Assembly (NCBI GenBank): GCA_964465665.1
Contig: CAYXKM010000018.1
Coordinates: 1-5,252, forward strand
Direction of reading: 5' to 3'
From: JAKEGN01 sp964465665
GTDB lineage: Bacteria; Pseudomonadota; Gammaproteobacteria; Steroidobacterales; Woeseiaceae
DNA: 5,252 bases
The translations under genes were made by a program, and so were the position numbers. A model generated the notes under the pieces. It did no database searches. It was given only the letters and a program-made list of their open reading frames with translations, and was not told where the DNA came from. Below, in pieces: positions 1 to 5,252 of the stretch (positions are counted from its first letter, which is position 1; every line of letters begins with the position of its first letter).

Positions 1-2127
1 CGTCAGGTCGTCGGTGACCGGATCGATGTAGCTCGATCCGGTGATCTCGCGCAGGTCCGGACGCACGGCCGTCTCGCTCCACCCGGCACGTACCTGGAAG
101 GTCTCGGCGAGAAAATCGCCCATGTACGTCAGGGACGCTGCCGGATAGACCTTGTCGTCCATGAACGTTCCTTCCTCAAGCACATCCGGATCGGTAGTCA
201 CTTGCGGGTCGGTCTCGGTGAATCCGTAAGGATTCCAGTCGACAGCGGCCTGCCGATAATCTTCCCAGCGAGCACCGGCCGCGACGCGCCAGGTGTTGTC
301 GTACGTCCAGTCTATCGTGCCGAAAGCTGCATCCGTCATGGTCGCAGCGATGTAACTTTCCGAGTTCGTGCCCTGCCGGTCAAAGATGTAATTGTTCGAA
401 GTGTTCATTACGTTCGAATCCGAGAACACACTGTCCAGAGAACCCTGTAACACCGTGTTGTCGACAACGGACGTTGCGCCCAGGCTGAACTGCGTCTGCT
501 GGTAAGTACGCGCTTTGCGTGCATGGCTCCAGCCGCCACCGAACTCAAAGGCATGTGTGTCGCCGTAGATCGGCAAATTGAAGGACCAGCCGTAGTTATC
601 CACTTCATCGTCCAGATCGGTGAACCGGAAGTCTCCCGCAGTGTTGCTGAGCGTTACCTGCTCGGCGAGAACGTCGGCTGTTTCCGGGTCGGTCACGGTC
701 TGCGACGCGACCGACACCTGGTTCGGAATGTCGGTGTCGGCTTCGGAATCGGAGTAGAACCAGGAAATGCTGGTTTCGGTCGGCACCCTGCCGAGCAGGC
801 CGGACAGGAAACCGAACCGTTCCCGCGTGTCTTCACCCAGGAAGTGCGTACCGCGTATCTGGTTCGTCAGCATTTCCCGTTCTTCGAACTGGAGGCGGTA
901 GCCTCGCCAGCCCAAACCATCGGATATCTCGCGATTCTCGTTGAAGAAGTCCGTGACTGCCGCTTCGTCGTCCGTGTTCCTCAGCCAAAGTGTCGTTGTG
1001 GCGATGGTGTGATCTTCGAGAAACTTCGCGCCGAGACTCAAAGTGCCGGCGACATTCACCGAGTACGTCGTTTCCTCTTCAGTGTCAGTGCGCTCGTCCG
1101 GGAAGTTGTAATTGGTCGCGAACTTGGTGGTCTTGCGCCATTGAGTCTGGTACGAACCGCCGATGTCGAAGCCGAGTTGCCAGTCCTGGCCCACATCGTA
1201 CAGGCTGCCGATGTTGACCCGGGCGTCGTAGTCGATCGGCATGTCCTTGGTCTCCACTCCGACGGCACGGTTCAGCTCGAGACCGAGCTCGCGATTGATC
1301 GCCTGCGCCTCGGCAAGCGTCGTCGTCGGATCCTGCCGCCTCTCGAAAGAAAGTATGTCCTGCACGCTGAGCTCGCCCTGGTATCGACTGATAGCTGCGA
1401 CTATGGTCGGCGACAAAGCGCGCGTACCATCGTCGGTGCCAAATCGATCGTCGCCGCCGCCCGCGTAGGTCAACCCGTCCTCACCGCTGCTGATCGAGTT
1501 GTAACCGGTGCCGACTTCGAGCTTGACGTTGAAACCGTCCGGGACACCTTTGGTGCGAATGTCCACGCTGCCGCCGCCGAAGTTGGCCGGAAGGTCCGCG
1601 GACCAGGCTTTCTGCACGCGCAGCGATTGCACTATGGAGGTGGGGAATACGTCGAGCGGAATCACGTTGCGCGTGAGGTCGGGCGACGGAATTTGCGCAC
1701 CATTGAGATACGTCGCCGAGTAGCGTTCGCCAAGACCGCGAATGTAGACGAACTTGTCCGCGACCAGCGAAAGTCCGGGCACGCGCCGCAACGCTGCACT
1801 GACGGTCGAATCGCCGAGCCGGGAAATGGTCTCGGCGTCAAGCATGTCGGTGACCGAGGCATCGGTGATCCGTTCGTTGATGACCTGTTGCGAAGCGCTC
1901 AGGAATCGTCCGGTGACCACAACTTCGTCTATGGCTCCTGTGGCGCTTTCCTCTATGATTCCCGCGGTGCTGCTGCCGGGTTCCAGGCCAGGAAGCGCAG
2001 GCGGCGGAACGACAGGGCCTTGCGCCTGCTCGTCCTCCTGCGCCACGACCTGGCCATGCCAGGCAAGAATGGCGACGGCTATCGCCGAGGCAAGCGTTCT
2101 GTTTTTCCGTAAATCTGCGTGATTCAT
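1..2127 (-). CDS. TonB-dependent outer-membrane receptor, N-terminal 709 residues (3' end outside window)
   Basis: The frame is open without a stop from the ATG at 2125-2127 to the left edge. A TGA two codons upstream makes this the first possible ATG. Residues 1-29 form a signal peptide (basic start, hydrophobic core, likely cleavage after VVA). A proline-rich linker (about 39-51) leads to the TonB box IDEVVVTG at 66-73. The plug domain (about 76-195) contains RGLGERY at 130-136 and NFGGGSVDI at 182-190, both typical of this receptor family. The rest has the alternating, aromatic-rich, Asp-rich loops of a 22-strand barrel, with RPDLREITG near residue 689. Family members with this motif are usually roughly 900-950 residues, so some 200 or more are probably missing at the edge. 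There is no STN signalling domain. No good Shine-Dalgarno precedes the start. It follows the lipoprotein gene by 120 bases and probably shares its promoter. Role: TonB/ExbBD-driven import of an unknown ligand; the family does not give the substrate. Confidence 0.95.
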   Translation of the reverse strand, partial: MNHADLRKNRTLASAIAVAILAWHGQVVAQEDEQAQGPVVPPPALPGLEPGSSTAGIIEESATGAIDEVVVTGRFLSASQQVINERITDASVTDMLDAETISRLGDSTVSAALRRVPGLSLVADKFVYIRGLGERYSATYLNGAQIPSPDLTRNVIPLDVFPTSIVQSLRVQKAWSADLPANFGGGSVDIRTKGVPDGFNVKLEVGTGYNSISSGEDGLTYAGGGDDRFGTDDGTRALSPTIVAAISRYQGELSVQDILSFERRQDPTTTLAEAQAINRELGLELNRAVGVETKDMPIDYDARVNIGSLYDVGQDWQLGFDIGGSYQTQWRKTTKFATNYNFPDERTDTEEETTYSVNVAGTLSLGAKFLEDHTIATTTLWLRNTDDEAAVTDFFNENREISDGLGWRGYRLQFEEREMLTNQIRGTHFLGEDTRERFGFLSGLLGRVPTETSISWFYSDSEADTDIPNQVSVASQTVTDPETADVLAEQVTLSNTAGDFRFTDLDDEVDNYGWSFNLPIYGDTHAFEFGGGWSHARKARTYQQTQFSLGATSVVDNTVLQGSLDSVFSDSNVMNTSNNYIFDRQGTNSESYIAATMTDAAFGTIDWTYDNTWRVAAGARWEDYRQAAVDWNPYGFTETDPQVTTDPDVLEEGTFMDDKVYPAASLTYMGDFLAETFQVRAGWSETAVRPDLREITGSSYIDPVTDDLT

Positions 2128-2247
2128 GATTCAACCCGACCGTCGTGTGAACTGTTGATTTTTTTGTTTCCGCCCATCAAGCGGGCAGGGCGCCGGTCCC
2201 GGGAAAACGGCGCCGGCGCCCTTGCCTATTGACCCTGCCCTGATTAA
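2128..2247 (-). other. Intergenic gap between lipoprotein and receptor genes
   Basis: These 120 bases hold a strong GC hairpin, listed separately, and in the transcribed direction an A-rich run (complement of 2158-2169) upstream of the receptor start. I see no convincing -35/-10 pair and no clear ribosome binding site for the receptor. The simplest reading is an operon with read-through past the hairpin, but a separate receptor promoter cannot be excluded. Confidence 0.6.
2184..2226 (-). terminator. Strong GC stem-loop in lipoprotein-receptor gap; leaky terminator or mRNA-stabilising hairpin
   Basis: GGGCGCCGG at 2188-2196 is exactly complementary to CCGGCGCCC at 2213-2221. The pairing extends outward by four more pairs (GGCA with TGCC) past a single bulged base, giving about 13 pairs around a 16-base loop. 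In neither direction is the stem followed by a T-run: on the minus strand the downstream sequence becomes A-rich. It therefore does not look like a classical intrinsic terminator. Hairpins of this kind between operon genes are known to protect the upstream message from 3' exonucleases and so raise the first gene's expression over the second. That role is inference here. Confidence 0.5.
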
Positions 2248-3960
2248 TCAGAGCGACTCGATCCACAATGGCTGGCCCTGATTGCCCGGGTGGAGACCGT
2301 AAGTCCAGCCGAGTGTCCAGTCCGTACCGGTGCTGTCCACGGCACCGAGATAAGCAGGCACGCCGCTGCCGGCGTCGATTGGTGCCGAAGTTGCTACCGG
2401 AGCGGCGCTGTCGATCAGCGAAGTAGCCCAGGGCAGCGACGCGTAACCGAAATCGCCTCCAAGGAGCTGCAACTCCGGATTGTTGTTCGCGGTCGGGCTG
2501 GTCGCAGCGCCGCCGACGATGGTTGCGAACTGTCCGCCTTCGGTGGTTGTGGCGAAAGCTTCTTCCGTCGTGCCGGACCCGGCGAGGTTCTGGCCACGCG
2601 TCTTTTCGCCGCAGGACCAGAGCACGGAATTGAGCTGCAGTGCGCCGTCGAGCGCTGCCTGCTGTGAGCGATTGTCGATACGCAGGCAGTAGTTGTCATT
2701 GGCCGAGGTCGCATCGGTTGCACCGAAGGTGCCGACGACGATTGAATTATTGATAACCGGCGTGATGCCCTCGCGCATCCGGAAACCCGCGCCCGGCTCG
2801 TGCGTCGCGGTTGCGGCCCCGTTGGCGGAGAAAATGCAGGTCAGGTGGTTAATTGTCCCGGAGGTTTGCAAGCCACGCGCGATGAAGTCCTCCACGACTG
2901 CGGGCGTAAGTCCGTCGAAGCCACCCAGACCGTCGGACTCGATGCAATGCGCGCCGTCTGTCTCCGACTGGATCACCAGGGCATTCGTTATGGTGCCGTT
3001 CCAGCCCTCGTCCACGTCTATGGAGTCGTCACGCACGTACAATGCGACGAGGTTCTCGAAACTGACGGAACCGCCGAACATCTCGATGCCGTCGTCATAA
3101 GTCGAGTAGACCTGCAGATTTCGCACAATCGTATTGCGGCCCACGGCGCCGAAAGTGATGCCGTTGATTTCGTCACCGTTGCCGACGGTGGCGCCGGTGT
3201 GCTTGACCACGACGTACTCCATCTGACCCGAACTGTCGTCGTCGTTATCGCCGCCGTACTGGTTCTCGTCATTGCCCGCGGACCCTTCCGAGTCCACGTG
3301 GCATTCTCCGGCCAGTGCGAAGCCGGGCTGATCGCGCGTGCCGGTGTAGGGGCATGCGTTGGTCACGCCGAAGCCGTTGATAATCATGCCGCCCCACTGC
3401 TGCACCGCTTCCGGATCCGGGAGCGTGCCGATGACGTCCGACTCCGAGGTGAAAGTGATTGGATTGGTGGCCGTGCCGATGGCGATGAGCCGCGAGCCCC
3501 GGTTGACGACCATGAAATCCGAACTCGAGCGGAAGGCGACCGTGGCGCCCGCTTCGACCGTGAGCGTAGGACCGTCGCCACCTTCGAAAATGCCGTCCGC
3601 TGCCAGCTCGGCATTGCTGCGGTGAGACTCGCCGACAAACAGGCTCGATGTGAAGATATGCGCGCCGTCATTCTCCAGTGCCGGGATGGTCATGTCGACC
3701 TCGAGCGGCAGGATGTTCGAGACAAAAGTCGAGCCATAGGTGCAATCACCGCTGGCGGAATCGAACTGGCCCCGTATGGTCTGGCCACCGGTGTTGACGT
3801 AGGAGGCGCACACATCGTTTGCGCTGCCGCCACCGCCGGTGTTGGTTGTATTGTTGCTGTCTGTAATGGTTGTCGCGGGCGCGATGTTAAGGTCGCCGCT
3901 GGAACAGGCGCCAAGCGCTGCGGCCGCAACGAGGGCGGACAACGAAATCTTGCGAGTCAT
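2248..3960 (-). CDS. Outer-membrane lipoprotein with beta-helix-like repeats, partner of the TonB-dependent receptor
   Basis: This is a 570-residue protein starting at the ATG at 3958-3960. A TAA lies directly upstream in frame, and GGAG sits 7 bases before the start. Residues 1-18 are a lipoprotein signal peptide with lipobox LGAC and lipidated Cys19. Ser20 at the +2 position favours the outer membrane. A flexible linker (about 34-46, Asn/Thr then Gly-rich) follows. From about residue 130 the pattern of short hydrophobic strands and turns (GATVAFRSSSDFMVVNRGS, NPITFTS, WGGMIINGFGV) resembles a right-handed parallel beta-helix. Acidic turns recur: DNDDD at 238-242, DDGIEMFGG at 289-297, DDSIDVDEG at 311-319 and HCIESDG at 338-344, possible metal or ligand sites. 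Eight further cysteines (51, 73, 203, 220, 339, 375, 425, 450) are spaced as four plausible disulfides. I recognise a family of similar uncharacterised proteins found with TonB receptors, but no assigned activity. Ligand capture or an extracellular enzyme are both possible. Confidence 0.92.
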   Translation of the reverse strand: MTRKISLSALVAAAALGACSSGDLNIAPATTITDSNNTTNTGGGGSANDVCASYVNTGGQTIRGQFDSASGDCTYGSTFVSNILPLEVDMTIPALENDGAHIFTSSLFVGESHRSNAELAADGIFEGGDGPTLTVEAGATVAFRSSSDFMVVNRGSRLIAIGTATNPITFTSESDVIGTLPDPEAVQQWGGMIINGFGVTNACPYTGTRDQPGFALAGECHVDSEGSAGNDENQYGGDNDDDSSGQMEYVVVKHTGATVGNGDEINGITFGAVGRNTIVRNLQVYSTYDDGIEMFGGSVSFENLVALYVRDDSIDVDEGWNGTITNALVIQSETDGAHCIESDGLGGFDGLTPAVVEDFIARGLQTSGTINHLTCIFSANGAATATHEPGAGFRMREGITPVINNSIVVGTFGATDATSANDNYCLRIDNRSQQAALDGALQLNSVLWSCGEKTRGQNLAGSGTTEEAFATTTEGGQFATIVGGAATSPTANNNPELQLLGGDFGYASLPWATSLIDSAAPVATSAPIDAGSGVPAYLGAVDSTGTDWTLGWTYGLHPGNQGQPLWIESL

Positions 3961-3967
3961 TTAGAGT

Positions 3968-3971
3968 CTCC
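3968..3971 (-). promoter_or_regulatory. Ribosome binding site of the lipoprotein gene
   Basis: On the minus strand GGAG lies 7 bases upstream of the ATG, ideal Shine-Dalgarno spacing. It contrasts with the receptor gene, which has no recognisable site, so the lipoprotein may be translated more strongly than its partner. Confidence 0.8.
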
Positions 3972-4010
3972 GGGTGTTCTTGTTGGTCGGGCAAGTGCGG
4001 AGAATCTAGG

Positions 4011-4028
4011 GCCGCATCATGAAGCGGC
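4011..4028. repeat. 18-base near-perfect palindrome downstream of the PhoB-like repeats
   Basis: GCCGCATCATGAAGCGGC equals its own reverse complement except for one symmetric A/A pair. It begins one base after the last PhoB-like half-site in the transcribed direction and lies about 50 bases before the lipoprotein start. As DNA it could be an operator for a dimeric regulator covering the -10/start region. As RNA it could form a 5-pair GC stem with an 8-base loop in the leader. The sequence does not decide between these. Confidence 0.6.
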
Positions 4029-4059
4029 TGTGACGGAATTATTAAGGTTATGTGACGGA
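4029..4059 (-). promoter_or_regulatory. Candidate PhoB binding site (Pho box) of the lipoprotein-receptor operon
   Basis: TGTGACGGA occurs exactly at 4029-4037 and again at 4051-4059, a 22-base period. On the minus strand each copy reads CCGTCAC (4052-4058 and 4030-4036), six of seven matches to the PhoB half-site CTGTCAY. The interval divides as ATAA, a degenerate unit CCTTAAT, then AATT. This is the known Pho-box layout of 7-base units separated by 4-base AT-rich spacers (11-base period), with the middle unit weak. PhoB boxes stand in for the -35 element about 10 bases before the -10. No strong -10 is visible, only poor matches such as CATGAT at 4016-4021. Binding by PhoB is inferred; another OmpR-type regulator with similar repeats is possible. 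Confidence 0.5.
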
Positions 4060-4082
4060 GCGTTGTCCGGCTGGCGGAAAGG

Positions 4083-4098
4083 GTCACGGGCATGACAG
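4083..4098. promoter_or_regulatory. Upstream inverted repeat overlapping a CTGTCAT half-site
   Basis: GTCACG (4083-4088) and CATGAC (4091-4096) form an inverted repeat around two bases with one mismatch. On the minus strand 4092-4098 reads CTGTCAT, an exact PhoB half-site. It is 40 bases from the nearest half-site of the main repeat, not a multiple of 11, so it may be chance or a site for a different regulator. Confidence 0.25.
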
Positions 4099-4132
4099 AT
4101 TTGTGAATGCGATCAATATATTGCGAGACCGC

Positions 4133-4156
4133 GATTCGATAAAGCGCAGCCGAATC
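4133..4156 (-). terminator. Weak stem-loop at the DUF962 gene stop
   Basis: GATTCG (4133-4138) and CGAATC (4151-4156) can pair as six base pairs around a 12-base loop overlapping the stop codon at 4155-4157. Downstream in the transcribed direction is a short AT-rich stretch including the palindrome CAATATATTG (4114-4123), but no U-run. It may help end the MFS-DUF962 transcript, but it is a poor intrinsic terminator. Confidence 0.25.
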
Positions 4157-4691
4157 AAGGTATGGCGCGCTGTTGCTCTTTTCGCAGCTCGGCTATGCGC
4201 GCCTGAACCTGGTCGAAAAGCGTCTCGCGCAGGCCCGCCAGCTTGAAGATCTCCACGATCGTGAAAAACGGTGCGGCGAGATTGGCCTGGATGGGATGTT
4301 TCAATACGACGGGAGCCGATTTCTCCACGGCATGCCCGATGAACTGGGCAAGGTAACCACCGAAGAAAGCGATTGCCGCAATCGTGAACGACGGCAGGGC
4401 AGGGTTTTCGGCAAACCACCCCGCCAGCAACGCGATCGGCCAGGAAGCGAGCAGGAACACGAGTGCGAAAATACGGTCGAGCGTCAGGTAGAACACGAAA
4501 AGACCAACAACGGCCAGCTGCGCAAGGTTGAAACTGAAGTCGTTGATCTGGATGCTCACTTGGGCGAGTACGATGAACACACCGAGCATGATGACCGGGA
4601 TGCCGACGAGGTGCACAGCGATGTTGACCGGGTGCTGGTGCGCAGCCGCATAACCGGTCAGCATCTCCATCAGTTTGGAGTTCGTGTTCAT
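4155..4691 (-). CDS. DUF962 / Mpo1-like (YGL010w family) integral membrane protein
   Basis: This is a 178-residue, full-length protein with about four hydrophobic segments (about 25-46, 56-80, 81-94, 102-120) and a polar, charged C-terminus. The family signature is clear: Y14, H18, H20, P21, N23, H27, G30 and P32 at the N-terminus, then GHAVEKSAP with H120 and E123. In yeast the family member Mpo1 is an Fe(II)-dependent dioxygenase of the endoplasmic reticulum that acts in alpha-oxidation of 2-hydroxy fatty acids and depends on conserved histidines. The histidines seen here could bind the same metal. Bacterial members are largely uncharacterised, so the substrate is unknown; a role in membrane fatty acid turnover is inference. 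The start is the first ATG after an in-frame stop; no good Shine-Dalgarno is visible. It lies 17 bases after the transporter stop, so co-transcription is likely. Confidence 0.88.
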   Translation of the reverse strand: MNTNSKLMEMLTGYAAAHQHPVNIAVHLVGIPVIMLGVFIVLAQVSIQINDFSFNLAQLAVVGLFVFYLTLDRIFALVFLLASWPIALLAGWFAENPALPSFTIAAIAFFGGYLAQFIGHAVEKSAPVVLKHPIQANLAAPFFTIVEIFKLAGLRETLFDQVQARIAELRKEQQRAIP

Positions 4692-4700
4692 GTCGGCGGA

Positions 4701-4706
4701 ATTATA
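4701..4706 (-). promoter_or_regulatory. Possible internal -10 (TATAAT) before the DUF962 gene
   Basis: The minus strand reads a perfect TATAAT in the 17-base gap, 9 bases before the ATG. A promoter here would give an almost leaderless message, which would fit the missing Shine-Dalgarno. The -35 position (GATGAG at 4724-4729) matches poorly, so this may be chance. Confidence 0.2.
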
Positions 4707-4708
4707 CG

Positions 4709-5252
4709 TCAGTCAGCGATGCGCTCATCCGCCCGTATGAACAACCAGAGTATGGCCGCGAGAAATGCGAATCCTGCGGCAGTGGCCATGGCCACGGTCC
4801 AGCCGAGGATCTGGGCGGTGAACGGCACCAGCAGTGCGTTCACGAAGCCGACAGTGTTGCCGCCGGTATTCATGATGCCGCTGGTGGCTGCGGAATAACG
4901 TCCGCCGATCCCGATTGCTGCTGCCCAGTAGGACGCTTCCGTAATCTGGTTGAAGAAGAAACTGGCTGCAAAACAGGCTACGGCGACCGTGGCGGACACG
5001 GGCAGCGAACCGATAAGTATGAATACGCCCGACAGCGCCACGGCAATCGCCGCCGGCCAGCGGCAGCCCTTGCAGAGACCGCTTTTCTGGCAGTAGTAAT
5101 CGCAGATGAAGCCGCCGAGTGTCGCACCCACGGCGGCCGCGATCCATTGTATCGACGTGAAAAAACCGGCCTGCTGCTCCGCGAAGCCGCGCACGACCAC
5201 GAAATAGTAGAAAACCCAGTTGAACATCTGGAAGAACACGTAGTTCATGCAG
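4709..5252 (-). CDS. MFS transporter, C-terminal half (5' end outside window)
   Basis: The frame is open to the right edge. An ATG at 5246-5248 is probably internal, since MFS carriers have about 400 or more residues and only about 180 are visible. These contain six hydrophobic segments, corresponding to helices 7-12. Counting from that Met, the landmarks are RGFAEQQAG at 20-28 and a GGFICD loop at 45-50 (the motif-A-like loop between helices 8 and 9). TEASYW is at 103-108, SGIMNTGGN at 123-131 before helix 11, and a terminal WLFIRADE at 168-175. The NTGGN and IRAD features fit the anion:cation symporter (ACS) type of MFS carriers, which move organic anions such as sugar acids. The substrate cannot be read from this half. 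The 8-9 loop carries an unusual cysteine cluster (C49, C53, C59, C62). The gene is followed after 17 bases by the DUF962 gene. Confidence 0.88.
   Translation of the reverse strand, partial: CMNYVFFQMFNWVFYYFVVVRGFAEQQAGFFTSIQWIAAAVGATLGGFICDYYCQKSGLCKGCRWPAAIAVALSGVFILIGSLPVSATVAVACFAASFFFNQITEASYWAAAIGIGGRYSAATSGIMNTGGNTVGFVNALLVPFTAQILGWTVAMATAAGFAFLAAILWLFIRADERIAD

Noticed and set aside
523..2112. 529-residue open frame on the plus strand
   Set aside because: It is exactly antisense and in codon register with the TonB receptor gene, whose sense strand lacks TTA, CTA and TCA codons across the stretch. The translation is Arg/Val/Gly-rich with no domain, and the opposite strand has a clear family match.
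1838..2134. 98-residue minus-strand frame starting at a TTG just upstream of the receptor ATG
   Set aside because: It overlaps the receptor start in another frame; its product is Arg/His/Gly-rich with no motif, while the receptor frame has a signal peptide and TonB box.
2241..2250. Perfect palindrome TGATTAATCA at the lipoprotein stop codon
   Set aside because: It is short, AT-rich and overlaps the stop; without a second copy or a promoter nearby it is best taken as chance.
2800..4095. 431-residue open frame on the plus strand
   Set aside because: It is antisense and in codon register with the lipoprotein gene and runs into its promoter region. It has no recognisable motif, and the sense protein has a lipobox, a Shine-Dalgarno and coherent repeats.
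4173..4898. 241-residue plus-strand open frame opposite the DUF962 and MFS genes
   Set aside because: It spans the ends of two well-supported minus-strand genes, and its product is polar and low in features, as expected of a composition shadow.

Overview
The window is GC-rich and all four recognisable genes lie on the minus strand. In transcription order (right to left) they are the C-terminal half of a major facilitator superfamily (MFS) transporter, a DUF962/Mpo1-like membrane protein, a 570-residue predicted outer-membrane lipoprotein, and the first 709 residues of a TonB-dependent receptor. The receptor and lipoprotein imply a Gram-negative bacterium. The style of the receptor and its partner fits a free-living proteobacterium (gamma- or alpha-), but the sequence does not settle the lineage.

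Region 4709-5252: the MFS transporter, entering from beyond the right edge. Region 4155-4691: the DUF962 protein, 17 bases after the transporter stop and probably co-transcribed with it. Region 3961-4154: a 194-base intergenic promoter region. It holds two exact 9-base repeats 22 bases apart that read as PhoB-like half-sites, an 18-base near-palindrome just downstream of them, and a normal ribosome binding site for the lipoprotein. Region 2248-3960: the lipoprotein. Region 2128-2247: a 120-base gap with a strong GC hairpin but no U-tract. Region 1-2127: the receptor, running off the left edge.

The most interesting unit is the lipoprotein/receptor pair. The receptor carries a signal peptide, a TonB box and a plug domain, and would bring a ligand across the outer membrane using TonB energy. 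The lipoprotein is predicted to sit in the outer membrane and to be rich in parallel beta-helix-like repeats and acidic loops. The pair resembles in layout, but not in visible sequence, a surface capture protein with its transporter. The PhoB-like repeats upstream suggest induction under phosphate limitation, so a phosphorus-containing ligand is a reasonable but unproven idea. The MFS and DUF962 genes look like the end of a separate transcription unit.

No RNA genes, CRISPR arrays, insertion sequences or phage genes were seen. Long plus-strand open frames opposite the receptor and the lipoprotein are in codon register with the real genes and look like composition artefacts.
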